Source of the DNA: Rheum nobile
Lineage: Eukaryota > Streptophyta > Magnoliopsida > Caryophyllales > Polygonaceae
DNA: 64,000 nucleotides
NCBI GenBank assembly: GCA_027886185.1
Contig: WOAB01000761.1
Span: 2,170,001-2,234,000 of the forward strand
Reading direction: 5' to 3'
This document shows positions 30,639 through 40,592 of the stretch, one piece after another. Numbering within the stretch: the stretch's first letter is position 1; every line of letters begins with the position of its first letter. The position numbers and the translations under genes were made by a program. The notes under the pieces are model-generated. The model worked only from the letters and a program-made list of their open reading frames with translations. It ran no database searches and was not told the DNA's origin.

Positions 30639-31218
30639 GTGTATGGCTTGTGTACACCTTCCATTCTTAGAAACCTTTCCTATTTTAGTATGCTTCAGCC
30701 ATGAGGGCTATTAACATTCTTAAACTCGGTTTACTCTTTTCATTCCGGTTTAGTATTGTTTTAGTGTTTAAAAGGCCGGTTCACTAGGAACTATTTAAGT
30801 CTTCTTGTCTTTCTAATTTCGGTAGCAAACCTTATTATCAAGAATACAATTTCTGATTTAGAAACTTCCCAAAAGAGAGGTTTCGTGAGTTTGCTCAATC
30901 CGAACTGGTTTTGGTCGAGTTGTGATTCTCAATTTCTTTCGAGTTGTTGATCCGAAGCGACACAAGGCATCCTCTTCGTGCTCTTGAGGATTCGTCCTCT
31001 TGTTGTGTGGAGTTGTAGAAGGCGAGGTCTATAGCTTTAGGAGTGGTGGTTCTTGGTTCAACCGATCCAAGGGTCTCCTAATTCGGGCTATTGGTTTCAT
31101 CTATTCCTCTTGATCATTTCATCTTTCTTCCGCCATTTTCTTACTTTGATTGTCTTGTTTTTGTTTGGTAGATCGTTGCACACCAAGGTCGGGCCTCCCT
31201 ACGGCGATCCCCGTATCA
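30476..31218 (+). repeat. Aut 3' LTR
   Basis: 743 bp, the same length as the 5' LTR, with about five substitutions (for example CTCATCG for CTCGTCG, CAGCCATG for CAGCCGTG, and CCTCCCTA for CCTCCATA near the end). Followed by AAGCC. Confidence 0.95.
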
Positions 31219-31223
31219 AAGCC

Positions 31224-31303
31224 GGTGCATATGGGTTGGCAACGTCCGGGCTTCTTTCACGAACAATGATCATCCGCTCGCCTTGAATGGCTCTGATACC
31301 AAA
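31224..31303 (-). other. F1 leader start and primer-binding site
   Basis: The complement of about 31290-31303 reads TTTGGTATCAGAGCC, the initiator-Met primer site, placed directly against the LTR end at 31304. The rest is the F leader, also seen at 44350-44437. Confidence 0.85.
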
Positions 31304-32026
31304 TGTTGTGCGTAAGCACATGCCATGATCCGTACGGTACAAGACGAAGGGTGCCAAGACTTTGGTTTAACACCTTCTCGGTTAATCTTTCAAGGATAGG
31401 ACATTTGATGTGTTTGATTGTGACTCTAAACAATATCTTGATGGAGATTTGACTAAAAAGAAATTGGATATAACTCTCATGAAAGAATTTCATATAGAGT
31501 TTAGGATAAGTATCTCACGACCCTTGGATGCAACTCACCAAGAACTATGAGACGAGGTTGAACACTCATGGATACGACACACCATGGATACCCAACCGCC
31601 TTCGGATATGACACACCAAAGGGTGTTTCAGATACGACTCACCGAAACAAGACTAAGGATTCGAGGATAGGCACCACCTCGAAAACCATCGTCATGAAGC
31701 TTAAGGTGAAACAAACTCTCGTGTTTATACTCCAAATCAAGCTTAACCAAATACAAAGCTCGACCACCATTATATAGGTGCCAAAATGAAAATAAGGAAA
31801 TTACATTAATAAGTCCACTAACTAACCACTAAGCCTAGCACTACGTAGGCCACTACCTTACCCACTTAACTAGCTTAACTAACTAGCTAATTAACGAAAA
31901 TTAAAATAACAAAACACAAATCAATCATCTTCCTAAATTGCTCATTACGTTCATGCAGCTTGGTTGATCCTTCATCTTCATGACATCGGCCTTGGAATGT
32001 CCTTGAGGTGACCCATGGTCACATCA
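31304..32026 (-). repeat. Shared LTR joining F1 and F2
   Basis: A 723-bp LTR with a primer site on its left (F1 leader) and a polypurine tract plus protease end on its right (F2 internal). It is therefore the 5' LTR of F1 and the 3' LTR of F2 at once, a tandem LTR-internal-LTR-internal-LTR arrangement. Confidence 0.9.
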
Positions 32027-32348
32027 TCCTCCCTTCCTTTAAGAAAGATTCGTCCTCGAATCTTCGTTGGCTTTGCTTGCGAAGAACTCATGGGGAAGTA
32101 GACATTTGGACCTAGGATTTGCATCATCAAGACACAGCATGTGCGTAACAATCTTCTCATTTTTCTTCATATCAGCCAAACTCATAGGCTCAATTTTGTG
32201 CAACCTTTGATCCCGGATCAAGTGGTATCGATTACTCCGCCCCTCATGTAGAACACAACGATCATACTGCCATGGCCTGCCTAAGATTAAATCATAGGAC
32301 TTGCTAGGCATCACCAAGCATGTCACGTCATCCTTGTAGTCCCCTAGG
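32027..32348 (-). pseudogene. F2 protease C-terminal part
   Basis: The minus-strand frame encodes CLGDYKDDVTCLVMPSKSYD, then LILGRPWQYDRCVLHEGRSN and the tail to the polypurine tract, as in F1. It is separated from the rest of F2 by the G insertion at 32354. The other half lies at 37448-38044. Confidence 0.85.
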
Positions 32349-32353
32349 CATAT

Positions 32354-33539
32354 TGATGCGTGAGGGTCGGGTTGAAGCCTTCGGTGCGAGGAAGTCCACA
32401 AGAGCCAAAGGAGTTAGGCGAGACAACACCAACCCGGCAAGGGGAATCGTCTGTATTCAGATGGATGGTTCTCTCTGTTTCGGGCTCCGAATTGAGCGAT
32501 TCCAAATCCCAGTGGTAGATCCGGAAGTCTAGATGAAAGCCTCAAAATTTGAGAGTGAACCAATCTAGTAATCAGAAGATATAGCGAATCTACTGAGGTG
32601 TCACAGATGGTTTCCGCAAGGAACTTGGCTCCGGCGAGAGGAAGTTTGAGGGCAGATTGGAAGCACGTCTTGGGCTGGTTCTTTGTATGATCTTGCGGTG
32701 ATTCAAGGGTGGTTTTGAGGGCAAGATTTGAGGCGGAGAGATAGGGTAAAAGTCGAAGGGATATGGACTTACAAGGGTTGGATATGACGCACCGCACCTT
32801 GTAAGAACTAGTGAAGAACTCGCCTTGGATATGACGCACCAAAGGAGGCCTTGCACGAAGGTTGATATGACTCACAACCTGGGTTTTCAAGCTATCTAGA
32901 TGAAATTAAACCCTAAAAGGCTGCAGAAACTCCATTGAAAAAGAGAGTGAAAAAGACAAGGTTTTGGTTCAAGTTTTGCCTTTTGAAAACAAGGGCCGGC
33001 TACCCCCTTATAAACCCTAATGCTCGAGTTTAACCATCACATAGACAATAAATAAGGTAGAAAATGTCATAAAGACCTACACAAAATCGGCATTGAATGC
33101 CTCTTCAAAACAAGCCCCACATGGCTTAAGGAATCCTTGCACTTGACCCGGTTGTTGCACCAAGGCACACATGGCCTTCTCTTCCTTTTGGCTCGGCGCT
33201 CCCATGGTCATCAAGCCAGCTTGGAGTCCCTCTTGTAATGCTCGAGCCCGAGCCCGAGTGATTCGACCCGGAAGGACCCGAGTGCCGGCCTCCCTTGTGC
33301 CTACCATAGGTGTGCGACACTTCCTTGCTTCCACGCCAATTTCATAGGCATTCTTGTGCTCCATATCTCCTAGAGGGCCAGTGGGATCATCCCCCAATAG
33401 ATGGCTCGGAGGGTTGTGAGAATTGCCGGGCCAACTTCCATGCCCTAGCTCGGATGCCCTAGGTGTGGCGGCGTCGGCGCTTGAGTCTTCATGGCTTGAA
33501 TGGCTTGAGTCTTGTTCATGATGCGACGTAGTCACATCA
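32354..33539 (-). repeat. Element G 3' LTR
   Basis: The minus-strand start TGATGTGACTACGTCGC at 33539 and the end CTCACGCATCA at 32354. Around 33233-33275 it encodes GRITRARARALQEGL in frame with the internal ORF. Confidence 0.92.
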
Positions 33540-35311
33540 TCCTCCCCTCCTTCAAAAGGATTCGTCCTTGAATCTGAGTGCACTTCAAGAAATAGGTTTA
33601 GAGCACACAAAACTGCACAAAGAAAAACAAGAAAGTGAGGGACCAAGAAGTTCTTAGAGAATGAAGGACATGTGTGCGTACACATCTTTAGATCTAGTGA
33701 ATGCCCATGGAGGAATTTCCATGTACAAGTGTTGCCCAATTTCACCCTAAAGATATGCTTAAGTATAGAACATGAAATGCATATGACATACTTGACAACA
33801 AATGCAAAGCATAGTACAAAATTTTTCTCATGCAACAAGAATTGTGAATGAGAACAATGATGCACACATGAATGCCTAGTTCTACTTGAAGTAACTCGAT
33901 GGCACAAAGGCAAGGACTTGTACATATGATTATCAAGAACTAAAGGCATCCAACAAGTCATGATTTGACCAAGAGAACTATGGTGTATGCATGAATATCT
34001 AGTTTCACCTACAAAAACATATTCATGAACTAGGGATTCTCTAACCCTTGAAAAGAATTCAGTTTGATGCAAAGGGAAAAAAATAAACTGAGTAGAGTCA
34101 AGTGATACTCCCCTACAATGAGCCTTGGATTGCACATCCTTCTTCTCATGGTCACAAGTGTTCTTGAGTTCAGAAGGCTTATCATCCTTGTCGTTAACCT
34201 CTTCTTGGAATAGGAATGGCAAACATGAAGGAACCATAGATGTTGCATCCATCCATGGAGTACCCAAAGAGTTGAGTGAACTACGGGCAATGATGGGTGG
34301 ACGTTTGCCTTTCGTAGATAAAAGAGATGGTTCTTCAATTTCCTCCTCCTTTTCTTTTGGCTTTAGCTCATCTTCAATGAGCAAAGAAGGATGACATGAT
34401 TCGGCTATAAGTGGAGGTTCTTTCTTCAACTCCCCATCACCAAAGGATGACTTCTCAACTTGCAAGGGTTCAACACAAGGACTCCTAGGAACCATAGGTG
34501 TGGGTGGAGCGACTTGCCTCACTTCAGCTGGCCTTGAAAACTCAACATAGGAAGCTTGAACCTTTGGCTGAACTCTCATGGATTCAGTTTTGGCCATCCA
34601 ATCCAAGCATTCATCCCCGTTGGAAGATCCTGCAAATGGTCGCACATGGAGCTTAACACCATGGTGTTGCTCCCTCCCTTGTGGCCTTTCTTCATGGTAG
34701 GCCGGGGGAACATGTCGTTGGGGAGGCATTGGAGGCCGCATAGGTGCACGGGCTTGAGGTCCCCTCATCGTCATGTATGGAGGGAAAAGATTGGCGGTGG
34801 GCGTAGGTGTAGCTAGAGATCGCCCATAAGAGTCATAGCCTCCAACTCCATAACCTGGAAGGTTAGTAGCACCAATAGGGATATTATTAGGAAATGAAGC
34901 AAACTCATTGAACATACTTACCCCAGAGGTTGCTACAAATGGTGGTGCTTCGTACGCCGCATATCCTCCTTGTGGCACCAAAGACACTCTCAACGCATGA
35001 GAAGAGGACGCTTCCTCCCGGACTTGCACATGGTCCACATTATTAGTCGCGGACCCAATGAATTCTCTCGAAACTGGTGGCATAACATGGCCATGGCTTG
35101 GAGGACGGTTAACACTCAATTGTTGCAATTGCTCGGCGGTATCCTCTTGTTTGCGCTCCACACTTTCCAGCCGTGCATTAATAGCTAGCAAGGCTTGTTG
35201 ATTGCCGAGCAAGACTTGTTGAATGTCTTGCAAGGTCACTTCCGGGGGTGGAGATACACGCCCTTGTGTAGATGTGTCAAGGTCCTTCCCGGCTCGGTGA
35301 TCGTCCACCAT
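33077..35311 (-). CDS. Element G gag N-terminus plus X-domain ORF
   Basis: ATG at 35311 (MVDDHRAGKDLDTSTQGRVS) opens 744 codons with no stop, running 463 bases into the 3' LTR. Order: a gag N-terminal region with a coiled-coil-like LLAINARLESVERKQEDTAE; a Pro/Tyr/Gly-rich middle; the gag entry block HHGVKLHVRPFAGSSNGDEC. There an in-frame deletion removes the gag core (DWMAKTE joins SMRVQPKVQ). Then comes the X domain shared with H (GDGELKKEPPLIAESC, PKEKEEEIEEPS, SLNSLGTPWMDATSMVPSCL). It has an extra in-frame insert of about 35 residues carrying a second H-S-C-[IV]-H-H motif, hydrophobic segments NFVLCFAFVVKYVICISCSI and VPHFLVFLCAVLCALNLFLE, and the LTR-encoded TRARAR tail. Function unknown. 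Confidence 0.78.
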   Translation of the reverse strand: MVDDHRAGKDLDTSTQGRVSPPPEVTLQDIQQVLLGNQQALLAINARLESVERKQEDTAEQLQQLSVNRPPSHGHVMPPVSREFIGSATNNVDHVQVREEASSSHALRVSLVPQGGYAAYEAPPFVATSGVSMFNEFASFPNNIPIGATNLPGYGVGGYDSYGRSLATPTPTANLFPPYMTMRGPQARAPMRPPMPPQRHVPPAYHEERPQGREQHHGVKLHVRPFAGSSNGDECLDWMAKTESMRVQPKVQASYVEFSRPAEVRQVAPPTPMVPRSPCVEPLQVEKSSFGDGELKKEPPLIAESCHPSLLIEDELKPKEKEEEIEEPSLLSTKGKRPPIIARSSLNSLGTPWMDATSMVPSCLPFLFQEEVNDKDDKPSELKNTCDHEKKDVQSKAHCRGVSLDSTQFIFFPLHQTEFFSRVRESLVHEYVFVGETRYSCIHHSSLGQIMTCWMPLVLDNHMYKSLPLCHRVTSSRTRHSCVHHCSHSQFLLHEKNFVLCFAFVVKYVICISCSILKHIFRVKLGNTCTWKFLHGHSLDLKMCTHTCPSFSKNFLVPHFLVFLCAVLCALNLFLEVHSDSRTNPFEGGEDDVTTSHHEQDSSHSSHEDSSADAATPRASELGHGSWPGNSHNPPSHLLGDDPTGPLGDMEHKNAYEIGVEARKCRTPMVGTREAGTRVLPGRITRARARALQEGLQAGLMTMGAPSQKEEKAMCALVQQPGQVQGFLKPCGACFEEAFNADFV
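33540..33559 (-). other. Polypurine tract of element G
   Basis: The complement reads CCTTTTGAAGGAGGGGAGGA next to the LTR start at 33539. Confidence 0.82.
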
Positions 35312-36262
35312 CCTAGACAAAGCAAACAACCAAGCACCAAAAGCAACAACACAAAACCAAGCAAGATATAGTATACCAAGCCAAACAAGATAGCCCCAAA
35401 ACTGACCTAAAACTCAAATCACAACAAGATGCAAGTGAATGTAGGTCACGGCTAGGAAAGGGTTTGGCTAGGCGAACAAAGACTAGCTAGCTTGCCCGGA
35501 CCTATGTCTAGGAAGCTACTAAGTACGCACTTGATTTTGAAAACTCTTTTTCACTTAAAAAAAAAACTGAATTGGCTCTTAGGTTGGCTCACTTTTTTCT
35601 ATGGCCTCTCCTATTTAGAGCGGGTTTTTCTTGAGCACCTTCTTTTTTTCAAGAGCAAACAACAAGCCGAATGAGCTCACTTTTTTCTATGGTCTCTCCT
35701 GTTTAGACCGGGTTTTTCTTGATTTTTTTTTTAAACAAGTAGAGACAAGCAAAGGCAAGTCACAATGAGCATGCAACAAAACAAAACAAAGAGAATCAAC
35801 CAAGGCAACCGTTCCCGTATCCTAAACACAAGACTAGGCAAGCATTACTAGTCAAGAGTGCATAAAATGCAAGGGTGGTCCAAGGGATACAAGGCTCGGT
35901 TTATGGGCTTAAAATGTTCTGTTTTAACGTGTTCAATGCAGCGAAATTCAGTAGCAAATGGTATTTAAATGCGGGCAAGTGAAAGAGCACAAGTAATCCG
36001 AACAATTCAATGCACAAGACCTTTCATCAACCACAACTCCTAATTCTTTTATGGCTGCATTCAACCTTCATCATCAACCTTTCCACACTCAGAAATATGC
36101 AGAAATCGATCCCAGAAATTGCAGAAAAATTGTCCAAGAACAAGACACAAAAACGAATGGACAACAAGGCAACAACAATTCGGCTAGAACTTCACTTGCA
36201 CTATTGTAACTTGAAATTCTAAGCCAAGTTTAGGACATACCTTGCGTGGCTCTGATACCACA
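35312..36262 (-). other. Element G leader and primer-binding site
   Basis: The complement of 36248-36262 reads TGTGGTATCAGAGCC, placing the initiator-Met primer site at the LTR boundary. The leader holds two near-copies of a CTCACTTTTTTCTATGG...TAGA...CGGGTTTTTCTTGA block at 35588-35632 and 35677-35721. No gene is seen. Confidence 0.75.
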
Positions 36263-37442
36263 TGATGCGTGAGGATCGGGATGAAGCCTTCGGTGCGAGG
36301 AAGTCCACAAGAGCCAAAGGAGTTAGGCGAGACAACACCAACCCGGCAAGGGGAATCGTCTGTATTCAGATGGATGGTTCTCTCTGTTCCTGGCTCCGAA
36401 TTGAGCGATTCCAAATCCCAGTGGTAGATCCGGAAGTCTAGATGAAAGCCTCAGAATTTGAGAGTGAACCGATCTAGTAATCAGAAGATATAGCGAATCT
36501 ACTGAGGTGTCGCAGATAGTTTCCGCAAGGAACTTGGCTCCGACGAGAGGAAGTTTGAGGACAGATTGGAAGCACGTCTTGGGCTGGTTCTTTGTATGAT
36601 CTGGGGGTGATTCAAGGGTGGTTTTGAGGGCAAGATTTGAGGCGGAGAGATAGGGTAAAAGTCGAAGGGATATGGACTTATAAGGGTTGGATATGACGCA
36701 CCGCACCTTGTAAGAACTAGTGAAGAACTCGCATTGGATATGACGCACCAAAGGAGGCCTTGCACGAAGGTTGATATGACTCACAACCTGGGTTTTCAAG
36801 CTATCTAGATGAAATTAAACCCTAAAAGGCTGCAGAAACTCCATTGAAAAAGAGAGTGAAAAAGACAAGGTTTTGGTTCAAGTTTTGCCTTTTGAAAACA
36901 AGGGCCGGCTACCCCCTTATAAACCCTAATGCTCGAGTTTAACCATCACATAGACAATAAATAAGGTAGAAAATGTCATAAAGACCCACACAAAATCGGC
37001 ATTGAATGCCTCTTCAAAACAAGCCCCACATGGCTTAAGGAATCCTTGCACTTGACCCAGTTGTTGCACCAAGGCACACATGGCCTTCTCTTCCTTTTGG
37101 CTCGGCGCTCCCATGGTCATCAAGCCAGCTTGGAGTCCCTCTTGTAATGCTCGAGCCCGAGTGATTCGACCCGGAAGGACCCGAGTGCCGGCCTCCCTTG
37201 TGCCTACCATAGGTGTGCGGCACTTCCTTGCTTCCATGCCAATTTCATAGGCATTCTTGTGCTCCATATCTCCTAGAGGGCCAGTGGGATCATCCCCCAA
37301 TAGATGGCTCGGAGGGTTGTGAGAATTGTCGGGCCAACTTCCATGCCCTAGCTCGGATGCCCTAGGCGTGGCGGCGTCGGCGCTTGAGTCTTCATGGCTT
37401 GAATGGCTTGAGTCTTGTTCATGATGCGATATAGTCACATCA
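36263..37442 (-). repeat. Element G 5' LTR
   Basis: 1,180 bp, nearly identical to the 3' LTR. Plus-strand repeats of the type GGATATGACGCACCA occur at 36688-36780, as in the F and I LTRs. Confidence 0.92.
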
Positions 37443-37447
37443 CATAT

Positions 37448-38044
37448 GGCTACGTCCGCCTCCTTGGTTGCTACCATTCGGTGGTCTTTGTTGAGCCAAC
37501 CGACTTGTACTGCCTTGTTGAGCCAACCGATGGTCTTTGTTGAGCCATTCGATGGTCTTTGTTGAGCCAACCGACTTGTGGGGAAAGCTAGACATTGAAT
37601 CACATGTTCAGCTACAACATTGCATTCGCTCCCACTATCAATCGTTGCAATCCAAGGAATGTAAATTTTGCCAATAAAACAAGTGTGGTAGCATGCAAGC
37701 TCGCGCTGATCTGGATTACCACACGGATTGGAGGCCATGTGGGACATCTCTTGGATGAGCTCGTCCTTGAGCAAACTTGTCCTCTCTTGATCATCATACA
37801 CGACAGTGGCATGGCTTGGTTCCGATGGAAGGACGCCAAGCATGTTGACAGCCACTCCGGGTTGTCTCTCATCCGTTCCTTCAGCCCAAGGACACCGCTG
37901 CGTGGTATGCCCTTGACCAAGGCATTGAGCACACCCTTGGCGCTGATCAACAGCCTTGAAAGATGAGGCCTTTGTCTTGAACCCTCGTCTGTGTGCTACA
38001 ACCTTCAAAGTGCGGACATGGCTGCTTGCTGTGGTAGACGACAT
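37448..38044 (-). pseudogene. F2 gag-knuckle / protease N-terminal part
   Basis: The minus-strand frame starts MSSTTASSHVRTLKVVAHRR at 38044. It has an intact CCHC knuckle CAQCLGQGHTTQRC, then PR WIATIDSGSECNVVAEHVIQ, and is broken at 37447 by element G. Its other half is 32027-32348. After the junction an open frame continues into G LTR sequence. Confidence 0.85.
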
Positions 38045-38286
38045 GGCCTTGAAGCTTCGGAGTTGACTCCAGCAACTATGAATAAGAAGGATAGTACCTC
38101 TTTGGGAGAGATCTGGCCGTGATTTAAACCCATCAAGGATGGCGACTTGGATACTTGAGAGGAGCCGAGATCCTTAGGCTGCCTTCGGTTGTGATCCCAC
38201 AATTGTAGGCTTTGGTTGGGTTTTGAAATTCAAATGGAGGTTTCGGCAGCAGTTGGGAATATTTGGAGGTGGGTATGCGTGTGGGG
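38045..38286 (-). other. F2 leader, part next to gag
   Basis: Copy of the F1 segment 22493-22735, interrupted at 38286 by element A. Continues at 43789. Confidence 0.75.
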
Positions 38287-39031
38287 TGATGAGTCCCGGC
38301 TAGTGACCACCAAGACGTCGACACCTCGATGCCACGAGAATCAAGCCACCCGGCTTCGACTCCAAGGCATCAAGGCGCGCGACACCAAGAAAGGGCACTT
38401 GAGCCTGACCCGACCGAGTCAAGGGCCGAGTTACGTCGACTGGGCCTGACCCGGCCAAGACCCGGCCGAGCTCCTGGCCGAGTCAGGGCTTTTCTTCCGC
38501 CTTAGCTTTCCCTTGTTATTTCCTTCGTTTGTTTCCCTTTGCTACTTGTTTTAGTGTGTTTCCTTTTTGTGGATGTGTGGACCCATTTGCATATGGGCTC
38601 CTAATCCCCTAGCAACCAAACCCTAGACTATATAAGCTTTGTATTGTCTTCCTTTTCATTCAGTTGAAGAATTAAAGAGTGGCAAAGCCTAAGGTTGAGT
38701 ATATCTCCCTCTAGGCAGCCACTATCTTCTATCAACTCAAAACCTTCAACATTCAATCTCTCTTAATCTCATTCAACTCCACCAAAACAATCAAGCACTT
38801 GTTCTAGTTCTCAAGCTCAAGATCCAAGCCAAGAATCCTCTCTCCGAGAGGGTTCCTTGGCTTCCATTGGTTCGGCCACCCCAAGCTCAAGATCCATAGC
38901 CATTTCGTCCATCTCCCACCAAGAATACCTTGGAGTTGCCTTGGAATCAAGAAGGAAGGAGAAGAAGCTCTAGCCTAGGCACGATCTAGCTTCACTTGGG
39001 AAGAACTCCTTTGGGGGTTTTATTCTCATCA
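38287..39031 (+). repeat. Element A 5' LTR
   Basis: TGATGAGTCCCGGC...TTTATTCTCATCA. TATA-like ACTATATAAGC lies near 38625. The CCGAGT cluster is at 38408-38488. Confidence 0.94.
38408..38488 (+). repeat. CCGAGT motif cluster in A LTR
   Basis: Repeated GACCGAGTC, GGCCGAGTT, GGCCAAGAC, GGCCGAGCT and GGCCGAGTC within 80 bases upstream of the TATA-like box. Also present in the 3' LTR at 43157-43238. Confidence 0.75.
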
Positions 39032-39032
39032 A

Positions 39033-39047
39033 TTGGTATCAAGAGCC
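39033..39047 (+). other. Primer-binding site of element A, bulged
   Basis: TTGGTATCAAGAGCC, one extra A relative to TGGTATCAGAGCC, right after the LTR. Identical to B plus at 13582. Confidence 0.82.
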
Positions 39048-40592
39048 AAAGCCCAAGCTAAGTCTTTCTTCTCCTCTTTAAATTCGGTTATTGGAGCTTA
39101 CTTTCATTGCTTGTATGAGATTTCTTGTGATTGCCATGGAAAACATGCTCTAGGGTTATGATTCTTCTTGTTAACTTGAATTTTTTTTCTTGCTCTTCAT
39201 GTCTTGTGTGAGTTGCTCAAATTCAGCCTTTCATGCTTAGTTTCTTAGCCTTGCACGAAATTCCTTGCTATTTCATGTTGAGCTTGCTATTGGCTTAGAA
39301 TCTCTCTTGTGTGCTTGAACTTTTGTCTTGTTTTTCATGTCTAGCATGGGTTGTTCTTGCTCAGGTTTTCCTTACTTCCATGCTTCTTTTGCTTGCTTTT
39401 AGGACAATTTAATAGTTATTTTCGTGGCCTTGTTCATCCCACCCAAACCCTCCCAAAAAACAGCCCCAAAAACACAAAAAAAATCACTTTCCGGCGACCG
39501 GCCCACCATCTCCGGCGACCGGACCACCGCCCCTGCCACCTTGCTGCCACCACCACCACCCTACAGACACCATCACCTTCCTCCATGGCTGACCACGTAC
39601 CCATGTCCCCTTGCTTGCTCCTTTTGAACTCTTAAGTGTTGCATGTGACTTTAGGTATTTTTGGTAAGGGTTCAAAGTGCTTTTCTACTTGGTTTTTTTT
39701 GGTTGTCTTAGCCTAATTGAGAAAATTCTAAGGGTGGTTCTTGGCTGATTTGGTGTGGGATAGAGTGCTTGGAAGCTTACTTTTGTGGGTTTCTAAAAGA
39801 GGGGACCATTTGTGGCAAGTCAACAATCCTCTTTCCCCTTTTCTTCACCTTGTCCCATACCCAAAAGGGACATTGTCTTCTAATCACAAATAAAACCTAT
39901 GTGTGCCAGCCCTAAGTCTCATTCAAGGGCATTGTTGTGACCCCACCTCTTCTTTAGTTACATGTTATCCATTTGGGCCTTCCTTTACATGTTTTAGCAA
40001 AAACCTTAATCAAATCAAGAGGCCAAGAAAAAAGGCGACAAGGCCCATAAAACATAAAAAAAAAAAATCGAAAATCACAAAAAAAAAACGAGAAGGCCCA
40101 CTTCAATTTTCTTTCTTCTTCTTTGTTGGGTCACATCTTTGGTGGGCTCTCTCACCTCCCCTTGGCACCATGGGCCACTAAGCCTATCTCTCCATATTCC
40201 TCTAGCTTGACTTGTCACCACTTGTCTCCTTCTTTGGGCCCTTAAGGGAGGCCGAATTGTGTTCTAGCCTAGACTTATCATCCATTGCCCCCTTAGGCAT
40301 TCCCTCATCTAGTTTAAGTCATCCAATTGGGCTTTGATTGGAAGTGCTTTAGCCCGCCCCATGTCCTCAAGTCACATGGCACTAGTTTTACTTTGCCATT
40401 GCTTGAGCCTACTTTGTGATACTTGTGATTCCCTTGGTTGCCTAGATCATTGATTTGCTTGCCTTCTTGCTTGCATTGCTTGGATTAGATTGTCATAGGC
40501 CTAAGGTTTTCATTTTGTGTTAAGTATGCGTTGCTTTGTTTGCTTGGGACTCTTTACTTGGTTTGCCTTTTACTTGTGTTAGGTGAGTCCCC
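39048..40592 (+). other. Element A leader
   Basis: About 1.5 kb, T-rich, with CCGGCGACC repeats (39490-39530) and A runs (40050-40090). It ends GTGTTAGGTGAGTCCCC before the gag ATG. GGTGAGT resembles a splice donor, so a spliced subgenomic RNA is possible but unproven. No gene is seen. Confidence 0.6.

Larger units (their letters stand above)
23296..31218 (+). mobile_element. Aut: near-complete autonomous-type Ty3/gypsy element
   Basis: A 7,923-bp element with 743-bp LTRs, flanked by an exact 5-bp duplication AAGCC (23291-23295 and 31219-31223). It has primer site, gag, protease, RT, RNase H, integrase and polypurine tract, in the order PR-RT-RH-IN that defines Ty3/gypsy. By eye the LTRs differ at about five positions, which indicates a recent insertion. 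Two lesions break pol: a one-base insertion at 29003 and a TGA at 29208. The RT motifs and a polyprotein end that overlaps the LTR resemble CRM/Reina-type chromoviruses. No canonical chromodomain is seen, so clade is tentative. It sits inside the F1 leader. Confidence 0.95.
32354..37442 (-). mobile_element. Element G: complete non-autonomous gypsy element
   Basis: A 5,089-bp minus-strand element with LTRs of 1,186 and 1,180 bp and an exact duplication CATAT (32349-32353 and 37443-37447). It interrupts the F2 protease between codons that are contiguous in F1. It has primer site, polypurine tract and one long frame. It lacks most of the gag core and all of PR, RT, RNase H and IN. The LTRs are nearly identical, differing mainly by a 6-bp copy-number change in GAGCCC near 33243, so insertion is recent and must have depended on enzymes supplied in trans. 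Confidence 0.93.

Noticed and set aside
33077..35311. Calling the X domain an envelope protein
   Set aside because: Hydrophobic segments alone are weak evidence; no signal peptide, cleavage site or known env motif is visible.
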